Below are positions 1 through 7,843 of a stretch of 33,232 bases of DNA, piece after piece. Origin of the DNA: an uncultured Collinsella sp. (GTDB lineage Bacteria; Actinomycetota; Coriobacteriia; Coriobacteriales; Coriobacteriaceae); assembly GCA_900542125.1 (NCBI GenBank), contig UQMO01000025.1:1-33232 (forward strand). Reading direction: 5' to 3'. The position numbers and the translations under genes were made by a program. Position 1 is the stretch's first letter. Every line of letters starts with the position of its first letter. Under the pieces are notes generated by a model that worked only from the letters and a program-made list of their open reading frames with translations, was not told where the DNA came from and did not search any database.

Positions 1-49
1 ATCTACACCTAAGCCTTCGTCGGCAGCGTCAGATGTGTATAAGAGACAG
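1..49. other. Illumina Nextera P5-side adapter with i5 index (not genomic)
   Basis: Bases 1-8 are the tail of the P5 oligonucleotide, 9-16 an eight-base index (CTAAGCCT), 17-30 the Nextera read-1 sequence and 31-49 the 19-bp transposon mosaic end. Together they form a complete library adapter, so genomic sequence starts at base 50. Read on the minus strand the adapter encodes VSYTHLTLPTKA, a peptide typical of untrimmed adapters, which falsely ends the first gene. Confidence 0.98.
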
Positions 50-1982
50 CTAACACGGCATGCAGTTTTCGCTTGCCCGACCTGAAGCCTACATAGTACT
101 TAGCTATGTAGGACTCCCACGAAGGGTTACCACTCAGAACGGACTCGCGCACCTCATCGAAAAGCTTCTGGTTGAGCCCACCTTCGGCAAAGGTGGGGTG
201 ATTCTCCTGCAGAGTCCAGATAGGAGCCTCATCAGACTCCCCGCGAGAAGGACGGTACTTGTCGACGACGTCTGCCGGAAGGTCGGGATATTTCCATATC
301 TCACACGCCTCTTTCGCCAGCTCGTCCGCGCGCTGTCCAATCTCTTCCTCACCCCATTTTTCACGCGAGGCGATCGACTTGTTCAGGTAGAGCGGACTGC
401 ACTTAAATCCGACGTCAGGCAGATTGAGCTTGTCCGAGAACGACCGGTTTGAGTACTCCTGGTTGTAGCCCGTCAGCGTAAGATTTCCCAAGTTGTTGCA
501 CAGCCTGTCGTGGACGTCTTCCCAGTTCTCACCAAGCGATTCCTTCCAGCCGTGCTCATCATCGATCGTCTGGGGCATGATGTGCTCGATCTGGTAATCG
601 TCGGCTGAGATGGACTCCTTCGGGTGGTGCCAGTTCTCCATGCGTTCCAGGTAATAGCGCTTTTTAGAGAAGCGGTTGTAGCAGTCACGCGTCTTAAACT
701 CCTCGACAAAATGCTCGTCTGTCGGAAAGTATGCGGTCATACCGCTGCTGTGGATAAGGAGCATCGCCGTAACGTACTCCTCGATATCGTCCTGCTGCTC
801 GAGATTGCGATACATGCCGGCAAAGAAATTATTTAGGCCCGTGGTAAGTCTGCCGCAAACCGCTCGCCTGAACAGAAACGACTCGATAGTCTCGCAGATA
901 CGTAAAAACGCATTGCGGTCTAGTCCATTCCCCTCGTAAACCGAATAAAGCAACATTAAGAGGGGCCTTATCTGCTTCACATCGAGGCTTACGATTCTGC
1001 CGAACACTCGGCGCAGTCCGTCGTCCTTCTCCTTACCAAGGAACAGACTGGCGTATCTATGTGCATACCCTCGCAGCTCCTTAAGCAGGCCCTCGGTGTC
1101 ACCATCGTAGTCGTCGGCGAAATAGCGCTTAAACTCGTAGTAGGCCTCGTTCTCCTTCGGCATCCTATTGGGAACTTTAAGCCACAGCCAGTACCAGATA
1201 AATGCATTGAACTCGTCCTCGCCGCCTTTTCCGAACAAGCACTCGAGTGGATGCCAATAACCCTCATAAAGATTGGTCTGTTCGTCGTTGGGAAGCGACA
1301 TTAGAACGTAGTTACGGATGAGGTCAATGGGCGTGAGCGGCTTGCCCTTGGAGTTCATGGACTCAAATATGAGCTGGGCATTATCAACGCCAGCGGTGAG
1401 CTTAGTGTCGATGACCTGCACGCGGTTTAGCCCCGCCCAAAGCCTTGCAGGGTCGAATGATTTCCCGTGCATCTTTTCACGGAAGAACGCATGGTTTTCG
1501 ACAATGCGATCCGATTTTTCATCTGGCACGGGAGCCCCAGACACGATGGAGAACAGCGTCTCTTTATCGTCCTGCGAGAGCACCAGCTTGTAGCGTGCCA
1601 GACCGTTGTAGTCGTCATCGTTAAAGAGGTAATTTTTCCTCAGCGCCGAGATTTTGAGGTCGCCAAGGAAGCCAGCCTTGTCGGGGTTGCTCTCCAAATA
1701 GTCAGCCAAAGCTGCAATCATCAACGAAAACGTCGTCATGCGCTGCTGTCCGTCAATCAGAAGCACGCGCGAAATGCTCGTGGCAGAGCTCTCGGACTCG
1801 GGGATATAAAGCATTGACCCCACGAAGTGCGATACGCCATCACGACCCGCTCGCATGACGTCATCCCAAAGCACCTCGCACTCTTTTACACTCCACGAGT
1901 AAATTCGCTGGTACACGGGAATGACGAACTGCATCTTCGCCACGCCCATAAGGTCGAGTAGATTTGCCTCGGTTGCTTTCAT
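50..1982 (-). CDS. DUF262/DUF1524 (GmrSD-like) restriction protein, C-terminus missing
   Basis: The family comprises modification-dependent (type IV) endonucleases and related defence proteins, which bind nucleotide through DUF262 and cut DNA through a DUF1524 HNH-like domain. The N-terminus has the DUF262 signatures IPVYQRIYSW (residues 21-30) and IDGQQRMTT (76-84). Near residue 470 comes DYQIEHIMPQT, followed by NNLGNLTLTGYNQEYSN, the DUF1524 HNH-like core. The ATG at 1982 has an AGAGGAG ribosome site about ten bases upstream. About 644 genomic residues are present; the reading frame then runs into the sequencing adapter, so the true stop lies outside the contig. It is the last gene of the minus-strand accessory cluster, about 450 bp from its upstream neighbour and probably with its own promoter. 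The family call is firm; the substrate cannot be told from sequence. Confidence 0.9.
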
Positions 1983-2134
1983 TTGCGGTTGTCTCCTCTT
2001 TCTTGTTTACGCCGTTTGCAGTCAGTCCCCCACTGAGCGGAGGGTGCCAAAGACGAGAGCATCGAAGCACAGAAGCAACCGGGATGCTCATATCGTTAGA
2101 TTTTACAACGCAAGCAAACGCTTACGCCGTCAGG

Positions 2135-2159
2135 GTGGCGCGCGATCGCTGCGCGCCAC
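2135..2159. repeat. GC-rich perfect hairpin, 9-bp stem
   Basis: GTGGCGCGC and GCGCGCCAC flank a seven-base loop. A wobble and a further G-C pair can extend the stem outward. No run of T follows on either strand, so it is not a classical intrinsic terminator. It could be an mRNA 3' end structure for the gene ending at 2435, or a protein-binding palindrome before the DUF262 gene. Confidence 0.6.
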
Positions 2160-2175
2160 TCCCCAAAATCATACG

Positions 2176-2213
2176 ATGTCAAAAGACTGACACTTGTGTA
2201 TGCCTTTTGACAT
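2176..2213. promoter_or_regulatory. 38-bp nested dyad, candidate operator
   Basis: Perfect 10-bp arms ATGTCAAAAG (2176-2185) and CTTTTGACAT (2204-2213) share one centre (2194.5) with an inner palindrome ACAC-TT-GTGT (2190-2199). Two concentric dyads in an intergenic region about 200 bp before the DUF262 start suggest a binding site for a dimeric or tetrameric regulator. No regulator gene is adjacent, so assignment to the DUF262 gene is inference. Confidence 0.5.
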
Positions 2214-2434
2214 TGCCACGGACTTACGGGTTTCTTGTCTCATATGCCAAGAGCGGATATCTAGATCGCTGCCCCTCCCGCCCAAAGGAGCTCGACAAGA
2301 ACTGATCGAAGGGCAAATCAGACATCGAGCAAGTCGCCGACATGCTCATCGCGCCTCGCAAAAAGATGGGCAAACACGGGACCATCTTAAGCGGTGGCGA
2401 TGATGACACGGAATTGCAGCCGAATCGCCCCGAC

Positions 2435-4798
2435 CTATTCGCCACCCGATGCTGGCAAGCTGTTGAGCGGCTCGCTCTCACCGGCGGCACCAAGGCGCTT
2501 CTGCATCTTCTCGATCTGCTTAAGGGTCGAAGTCAAATACCCAAGACCCTTCTTCAACTGCTTAAGCAACCTGCCATTCCTGCGGTCCCCCTTTCCATTC
2601 TCCTTCTCGACATCCTCCTCAACACCAGCGATGCTGCGCTGCACGGCCTCGGCCGCCTTCTGCACCAAAATGGCTCCCTCATGCGGGCAGCGGTCAGTTG
2701 CCACATCAAGAAATGCGAGAAGCCTTGAGCATTCAACGAGCACGAACTGCGCATAGTCCTCCCCCATCGACGCCGCCAGGGCAACGCCGCTAGAACCCAA
2801 AAGGCCAAACGCAGCGCCGCCGCCAGCAATTAAAGCGGTGCCACCGGCCATGCCCATGCCGCCGGCGGCCAAGGCGCCGCCGCCAGCAGCAGCAAGACTC
2901 GCATTGACGAGCGCAGCCCCGTGAAGGCCGACAAACGAGCCTCCAAAGATACCGACAGCAATATCCGGAGCCAATGCCGCGGCCACTCCTCCTGTGCCCA
3001 GGGCCGCCGCCACGGCAATGGCGCCGCCTACCAAGACCTTTGGCAATGTACCTGAGAGCTCACGGATATGCGCCCCGCATTGCTTCTCTAGGGAACGCAC
3101 GGCGTCCAAATCAACCGCGTCTTGTCTCCTGGGAAATTCATCTTTAACCCAAGCCCCGCTCCCCTTCAAACCTTTGTATTCCTTCTTCTCTTCATCTCCT
3201 ATCTGGAAATAGGGGCGAAACTCAACCAGCTCCTGAGCGATCAGCAAGGCGCGCACCTTGCCGCCTCGCTGCCGCGAAATAGCCTCAAGGGCTCCGTACG
3301 CATCTTCCTCGCTCAAAAAATAGCCGTCTGCATCAATGCCTAGGCCATCCGTGACCGAATCCTGCCACGCGCGGGCCCAGCTCCTCTTTTGCCCTTTGCG
3401 CACTTCGTTCTTCTCGTTCCCGCAGTCGTAGTTGATGGCGGCAAGCTTCAGCGAGAAGGCAATCCTCGTCGTCTCTCTATCTAGGCTATAAAAGTGGAAT
3501 CCATCGAAGATATCCTGGCGGCGCCTGGCGCGCTCAGTCCAAGCCTCGGACATTTCCTCCGCCATATAGCCCCAGTCGGCATGGAGTGCAAACGCAAGGC
3601 GTCCAACTCCAACGTAGTTTATTCGCAAGAAGAACTTCTGGGCGAACACGACCTTGTTCCCCTCGCATTCGATACCCGCCCTGACCGCCGCCGTCGCCAG
3701 ATTCGCCAGAACGAACGAAGTACTCGAAACCGTGACCATGCGAGTGAGGGCCCTGCTGTTGTAGGGCATGAAATGCGAAGCCTTGAGCTTGCGCAAGCCG
3801 GAGACATCACTCACTTCGCAACGTTCTAGCTCGGCCTTGAGCCTTGAAAGCATGTAGAGACAACGAACGATAACCTCGTTGGCCACGACTGCTGGCACCT
3901 GGCTTAAAGCTTGATCGAAAAGACCGACTTCCGTCCGAAGGTCGAAGCGAATGGGCTTGCCGTCCTCGGTTTTGAACGCCGTTCCGTTAAACAGCTTTGA
4001 GATCCATTGCTGAATGCGAATATCCTTGCCCTTATAGGCAATCCGCATGTCTTGAAAAACAGGCAGGGAGGAGAGCTCCTTTAGCAGGGACAGCACAACG
4101 CCGGGAATACCCGTCCCCTTACCGGGGTTTGAACTAGACCCCGCCATGTCGCTCACGAGATGCATTGCCCAGAACAGAGTGCCAAACGCGATCTTCTCTG
4201 GAACGTTCCTGCCTATAAGAGGGCGGTCAGGATCGAAGGCGGCGGCAGGCAGGTCAAAGGCGACAAACCGGCCGGCCGTATCGGTGCCATAGCCTTTGCA
4301 CGTGAATTGCGAGAGGATCGAACACGCAAGGCCAACCAAGCTCGGGTGGTGCGAGAAATCCCGCAGATGATGTTGGAGCCCGCCGCCAAACTCGGCAGTC
4401 AGCTTGTCCGCGGCAAGAGGAAACCCTTTCTCTAGAAAGCGAATAGCGTCTTCTAGAGTTGCATCCGCCTTTGTCATACCCGCAGACTTGGCAATCGTAA
4501 GAACGAATTTGCCAACCTTCTCGTCGCCCCACTCTTTGGCACCCTCTAGGTTGAAGTCTTTCTGCCACAGGATATTCAACGCGCCCGTGAGGAGCCCGCT
4601 AACGGCTGCAAGTTCATAGTCGAGCTTCGTAGCCTTTTCAGCCCGAGGGTCAAAATCAAAGAGGACCTCCTCCCCATCGGGAGCGTCCTTAAAACCAACC
4701 AGCACGGCGCTACCGTTCAGCGGCACAGATGCAACTTTGGGCAGTTGAGGCATGGTGTAAACTATCTCGCCGCCACTAAAAACAAGTTCGTCTGCCAT
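2435..4798 (-). CDS. Unknown 787-residue protein: His/Asp-rich N-terminal region, glycine-rich hydrophobic segment
   Basis: I do not recognise this family. The chosen ATG at 4798 (MADELVFSGG) has an excellent GGAGGAA ribosome site six bases upstream; the frame is open to a GTG at 4840, which lacks one. Two motifs in the first third look metal-binding: HHLRDFSHHP and, downstream, HLVSDMAGSS followed by GTGIPG. The spacing resembles H-x3-D pairs of zinc-dependent phospholipase-like or HD-like hydrolases, but this is only resemblance. The middle is charged and globular. Between roughly residues 600 and 690 lies a long Ala/Gly-rich hydrophobic stretch (glycine-zipper type, for example GGGALAAGGMGMAGG) that could insert into or associate with membranes. 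The C-terminus is basic and helical. It lies 65 bp downstream of a frameshifted small gene and an exonuclease gene, and before the DUF262 gene. A defence or toxin role is inference from context. Confidence 0.8.
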   Translation of the reverse strand: MADELVFSGGEIVYTMPQLPKVASVPLNGSAVLVGFKDAPDGEEVLFDFDPRAEKATKLDYELAAVSGLLTGALNILWQKDFNLEGAKEWGDEKVGKFVLTIAKSAGMTKADATLEDAIRFLEKGFPLAADKLTAEFGGGLQHHLRDFSHHPSLVGLACSILSQFTCKGYGTDTAGRFVAFDLPAAAFDPDRPLIGRNVPEKIAFGTLFWAMHLVSDMAGSSSNPGKGTGIPGVVLSLLKELSSLPVFQDMRIAYKGKDIRIQQWISKLFNGTAFKTEDGKPIRFDLRTEVGLFDQALSQVPAVVANEVIVRCLYMLSRLKAELERCEVSDVSGLRKLKASHFMPYNSRALTRMVTVSSTSFVLANLATAAVRAGIECEGNKVVFAQKFFLRINYVGVGRLAFALHADWGYMAEEMSEAWTERARRRQDIFDGFHFYSLDRETTRIAFSLKLAAINYDCGNEKNEVRKGQKRSWARAWQDSVTDGLGIDADGYFLSEEDAYGALEAISRQRGGKVRALLIAQELVEFRPYFQIGDEEKKEYKGLKGSGAWVKDEFPRRQDAVDLDAVRSLEKQCGAHIRELSGTLPKVLVGGAIAVAAALGTGGVAAALAPDIAVGIFGGSFVGLHGAALVNASLAAAGGGALAAGGMGMAGGTALIAGGGAAFGLLGSSGVALAASMGEDYAQFVLVECSRLLAFLDVATDRCPHEGAILVQKAAEAVQRSIAGVEEDVEKENGKGDRRNGRLLKQLKKGLGYLTSTLKQIEKMQKRLGAAGESEPLNSLPASGGE

Positions 4799-4863
4799 AC
4801 CGGCTTCCTCCTGCAAACGCGTAAAACTAGATTGCTCCACGCCGCCAAATCCCTCTCGTAGAA

Positions 4864-5168
4864 CTACTCGATAATCTCGATGATGCAGTTGCTCAGAACC
4901 TCGTCGGAACTGTTCACCTCTGGCAGCCTGTACGCCTCATTGTGAACGATAACGCGCGCAGCGTCACGGGTCTATGCCTGCCCATCCAGCGAATCATGTT
5001 AGCAAGCCGTTCTTCGACAATGGATGCCATCTCGGCGTCCATACTCTTGACCTGCCTGGTCTCGGCGGGCGTCAGCGTGTCCTTGAATAGCATCTCAAGC
5101 ACAGCCCTCTGATGCTGATTCTGGAATCCTTCCCGCAACCATTCCTTCTGCTTACGCCCAATGGGCAC
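4864..5168 (-). pseudogene. Small helical protein gene, apparently frameshifted
   Basis: A GTG at 5168, five bases after the exonuclease stop and preceded by GGGAAGG inside that gene, opens an 84-residue frame starting MPIGRKQKEW with a helical, coiled-coil-like middle. After about residue 68 the frame turns into arginine-rich, unlikely sequence and stops near 4914. The other frame, which opens there, reads ARVIVHNEAYRLPEV then a Ser/Asp/Glu-containing helix ending CIIEIIE and stops at 4864; this looks like a natural C-terminus. One missing base near 4970 would join the two into a protein of about 115 residues. It may be a real mutation or a sequencing error. No family recognised. It lies between the exonuclease and the 787-residue gene, apparently as part of the same transcript. 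Confidence 0.6.
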
Positions 5169-5172
5169 CCGC

Positions 5173-5907
5173 CTACCTTCCCGCCGCCTTCAGCTTCAGC
5201 AGCAGGTCGCCCAGCTCGGGGCACTTGCTAGAAAGGCGCGTCTGAGCTCGCTCGCCCATCCCCCACCGCTGGCGGACTTCCTGGGCGCGCGGGCTCACGC
5301 GGTAGTCCCCGTCCATCACCTGCTTGAGCAGCTTGGCGGTCACGCGCGCATCGGCAAGGGCGCTGTGGGCGTGACCCGTCGACTCGTCGAACTCGATGCC
5401 AAACCACGTCGCCGCGTCACTCAAAGAGACGCACCCGTGGCTGCCCACGTCCATGATCGAGGTGTAAAACGCCTGCAGGTCGGCCCAATCCGTAGGAAAT
5501 GCGGAAAGATCGATGTGCTTTGCCTGGCACTCGGTCAAAAGCTGTCGACGGTCCGCCCCGCTCCAGCAAACTACCTGTGCGGAGTAGCGACCGATCCAAT
5601 CGCTGAGCCTTTTGATTACCATGTAGAGCGGATCGGCCATCGCAGTGTCCACGGCCGATATCCCCGTAAGCTCGCGGACGGAAAACGCAACGCCTTCGGT
5701 AAATTCCGTCTGCACAAACTGCGAGAACTCGCCCATAACGTTGCCGTGGTAATCGAGCTTGACGGCGCCGACCTCGATAATCTCATTGCGCAGTCCACGT
5801 CGCTGGCGCTGCTTTGGCACCAGCGCAAACTCAAAGTCCAGCACAATCTGGCGCGCAAAGTTCGTCGTATCGATAGCCGAGATGCACGGCATCCTTTCAG
5901 CTGACAC
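5173..5907 (-). CDS. DEDDh 3'-5' exonuclease (RNase T / DnaQ superfamily)
   Basis: The 244-residue protein carries the exonuclease I motif VLDFEFAL (D24, E26), a plausible exo II aspartate in WSGADRR (D119) and the exo III motif HSALADAR (H181 to D186, the HxxxxD pattern of the DEDDh branch). These residues bind two metal ions and remove nucleotides from 3' ends. The domain occupies nearly the whole protein, as in stand-alone KapD-like exonucleases. The GTG at 5907 is preceded by GGAGAAAGG about eight bases upstream; a later ATG has no proper spacing. It heads a run of tightly spaced minus-strand genes that continues into the small frameshifted gene and probably the 787-residue gene. Nuclease class is firm; RNA versus DNA substrate is unknown. 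Confidence 0.88.
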   Translation of the reverse strand: MSAERMPCISAIDTTNFARQIVLDFEFALVPKQRQRRGLRNEIIEVGAVKLDYHGNVMGEFSQFVQTEFTEGVAFSVRELTGISAVDTAMADPLYMVIKRLSDWIGRYSAQVVCWSGADRRQLLTECQAKHIDLSAFPTDWADLQAFYTSIMDVGSHGCVSLSDAATWFGIEFDESTGHAHSALADARVTAKLLKQVMDGDYRVSPRAQEVRQRWGMGERAQTRLSSKCPELGDLLLKLKAAGR

Positions 5908-6069
5908 GGTTAGGGCCTTTCTCCGTCAACTGCCGCTTTCTACATAGGCGGCTACATTGCCGTAAGGATAGGCGCTCGTGCGGACATAAAAGCGGGGCGC
6001 AATACCATGCGCTGGTCGCACGCCATGCAGACGGCCCCAAGAGAATCGCCCGCTCTATTCAAATGCATG

Positions 6070-6115
6070 AAAAAGATTTAGGCCCGGTGACTTGAATCAG
6101 CGGTCATCCCGGGCC
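6070..6115 (-). terminator. Intrinsic terminator on the minus strand
   Basis: On the minus strand GGCCCGG, a two-base bulge and TGAC pair with GTCA and CCGGGCC, and the stem is followed by TAAATCTTTTT. It ends transcripts coming from the DUF4143 gene and the small frame at 6118-6207, and isolates the exonuclease unit. Confidence 0.6.
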
Positions 6116-6117
6116 CA

Positions 6118-6207
6118 TCAGAGCTCGTAGAGCTCTTGGTTGCTTTGGTCTCGCTCTTCACGGCGCTTATCGAACTTTCCGAGGCACTCAAGCAGCATTC
6201 GAAGCAT
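6118..6207 (-). CDS. Possible 29-residue gene or gene remnant
   Basis: The frame starts MLRMLLECLG and ends QSNQELYEL, with a very charged middle that reads like real protein. Its stop lies three bases before an intrinsic terminator stem, which supports a genuine 3' end. It lacks a clear ribosome site, and a stop precedes it in frame, so it may be the tail of a decayed gene. No family recognised. Confidence 0.22.
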   Translation of the reverse strand: MLRMLLECLGKFDKRREERDQSNQELYEL

Positions 6208-6362
6208 AACAAGTCGCTGCCATTAAGGCACTGACCTCTTGACCAAGCAACGGCGCTGCCCAGCTATCACCCTTGGGCTGCCGTCAACTTTATTCTATCC
6301 GCGAGCATCTGGTTTACCAAATGGATTTTCGGTAAAGGAAGCACGGCACGCCCGCAAAACCA

Positions 6363-7658
6363 CTACGCCCCAAGTGCCGCCATGGGAATCACCACCACGC
6401 CGTCGTCGCGTGTGTAGGCAATGCTCCCCTTTCCAACCACGACCGCCAAAAACGCCGGCGCGGCATTCTGGGCGGCAGGATTGGAGAGCACTTTCCTCTC
6501 CAGCGCCTTGAGATTTCTCGCTCCATCGTCTGCTTTCGCATCACTCAGCTTGACCTCGATGGCTCCCCAGCGCCCGTCGTGCTCAACGATCAGATCGACC
6601 TCAAGGCCCTTCTCATCTCGGAAATAATGGACACTGTTGTCGACACCGCCGTAGGTGGAAAGGAACACGCGCACGTCGCGCAGGACGAGATTCTCAAAGA
6701 GCATCCCCAGCGTTTGCATATCGCCAAGCAGCCGCTCAGGGGTAGCCCCCAGCAACGCCGCCGCAAGTGACGGGTCACAGAAGTAGCGCTTGGGGCGCAC
6801 GCGAACGCGGGCCTTCGAGCGCATGGGCGGCTCCCATCCGCACAGGTCCTCGGTCAGCTTGAGCCTGTTGAAGAGGTCCAAGTACGCAGCGATGGTCCTC
6901 TCGTCGGGGCCCGCCTCACCGTACGAGGCGTCCTTTACGAGCGTCTTGTACGTGACAGCCTGGCTCTCGTTCATGGCAAGAGCTCGCAAAAGGCCGTGTG
7001 CAAGCTCGGGCGACATGCCCTCGTCCAGCACGTTGACGTCGAGCACCGAGTGCACGTACTGGCTTGCCGTCTCTCGCGCAAGATCTTCCGAAAGCCCAAG
7101 ATTTGCAGGCCAACCGCCCCTGCAGCACCAGCGGGCGACGTCATCCACCGTGCTCTCGCGACGCTGAGGGGCAAAATCCTCGCCCTTAAAGAGGCTTGCC
7201 AGTGACACGAGCGGCTCGCCGTCGCCCGACTCACACAGGGCCATGGGGCGCATTGACAGACGGGCGATCCTACCCGTGCCGGAATGACGAACATGGCTGC
7301 GCTCCTCGCTTTTGAGCGCGGTCGAGCCCGTGAGCAAAAGTGTCCCCCGTTCGTTGCCGCTCGCGTCCACGAAACGCCGGGCGGCATCCCAAACCTCGGG
7401 CACCTCCTGCCATTCATCGACCAGGTGTGGTGCATCGCCGATGAGCGCCAGGCTTGGGTCGACCTCTGCCGCCGCACGCTGCGCAGGCTCATCGAGCCTG
7501 GAGACGCTCGCCGAGCGAGAGAGCGCCGTCCAGGTCTTGCCGCACCATTTGGGGCCGTTGATCTCCACACAGCCAAACGCCCGCATAAGGGTGTCGAGGC
7601 GCTCCTCTATGAGCCGGGGCCTATATCCCTTTTGGGTCAATCTCTTTGGTGCATCCAT
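6363..7658 (-). CDS. DUF4143-type AAA ATPase
   Basis: This 431-residue protein belongs to the large family of P-loop ATPases with a C-terminal DUF4143 domain. The Walker A motif is GPKWCGKT (about residues 35-42) and the Walker B-like segment is HLVDEWQEVPEVWD, the usual 'DEiQ' variant. The C-terminal half has the PD-(D/E)xK-like core of DUF4143: FENLVLRDVR, then KGLEVDLIVEHDGRWGAIEVK, with the D, E and K in nuclease-like positions. The ATG at 7658 has a GAGAGGG site about eleven bases upstream. The family is common in accessory gene pools, often in many copies, and its function is poorly known. Directly upstream lies a 23-bp-period repeat array, and the next upstream gene is another ATPase of related architecture. 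Confidence 0.9.
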   Translation of the reverse strand: MDAPKRLTQKGYRPRLIEERLDTLMRAFGCVEINGPKWCGKTWTALSRSASVSRLDEPAQRAAAEVDPSLALIGDAPHLVDEWQEVPEVWDAARRFVDASGNERGTLLLTGSTALKSEERSHVRHSGTGRIARLSMRPMALCESGDGEPLVSLASLFKGEDFAPQRRESTVDDVARWCCRGGWPANLGLSEDLARETASQYVHSVLDVNVLDEGMSPELAHGLLRALAMNESQAVTYKTLVKDASYGEAGPDERTIAAYLDLFNRLKLTEDLCGWEPPMRSKARVRVRPKRYFCDPSLAAALLGATPERLLGDMQTLGMLFENLVLRDVRVFLSTYGGVDNSVHYFRDEKGLEVDLIVEHDGRWGAIEVKLSDAKADDGARNLKALERKVLSNPAAQNAAPAFLAVVVGKGSIAYTRDDGVVVIPMAALGA

Positions 7659-7694
7659 AGACGGCCGTCCCTCTCTATCACGCGATATGCGAAA

Positions 7695-7792
7695 TTACGC
7701 CATTCTCAATGCTGATTTTACGCTACTTTCAATGTAGTTTTTACGCCATGACAGATGTAGTTTTTACGCCATTTTCATTGAAGGTTTTACGC
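7695..7792. repeat. Tandem array of five TTACGC iterons with exact 23-bp period
   Basis: TTACGC begins at 7695, 7718, 7741, 7764 and 7787, always 23 bp apart. The first four units share most of the remaining bases: TTACGCCATTTTCAATG followed by TAGTTT is the consensus, and the fifth keeps only the core. Read on the minus strand the core is GGCGTAA followed by AAACTACATTG. The array fills the 185-bp gap between the DUF234 gene stop and the DUF4143 ATPase start, so it sits in the promoter region of the ATPase. The period is not a multiple of three and is close to two helical turns. It may be an iteron-like protein-binding array or a phase-variable tandem repeat. Confidence 0.9.
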
Positions 7793-7843
7793 TTGGCATC
7801 CTTAGCGCGACCCATTCCGAGCATCACATCAGAGCGTGCTTGG

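Larger units (their letters stand above)
1983..2434. other. Intergenic region without a convincing gene
   Basis: This 452-bp gap separates the DUF262 gene from the unknown 787-residue gene; both are on the minus strand. Short open frames cross it on both strands, but none has a good start, a ribosome site or a recognisable sequence. It holds two inverted-repeat structures, listed separately (2135-2159 and 2176-2213), and must contain the DUF262 promoter. I see no clear T-tract terminator for the upstream gene. Confidence 0.6.
5908..6362. other. Intergenic region with a terminator and one possible tiny gene
   Basis: This 455-bp gap between the DUF4143 ATPase gene and the exonuclease gene contains a terminator (6070-6115), a small charged frame (6118-6207) and a weak inverted repeat TTTACC/GGTAAA around 6312-6335. 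Nothing else recognisable was seen. The exonuclease promoter should lie between the terminator and 5908. Confidence 0.6.

Noticed and set aside
2194..2728. Plus-strand frames running into the 787-residue gene (for example MLIAPRKKMGKHG)
   Set aside because: The first 30-40 residues look protein-like but the frame has no ribosome site, an upstream stop and continues antisense into a real gene.
5161..5904. Plus-strand 247-codon frame opposite the exonuclease
   Set aside because: The minus strand carries the DEDDh catalytic motifs; the plus frame has none.
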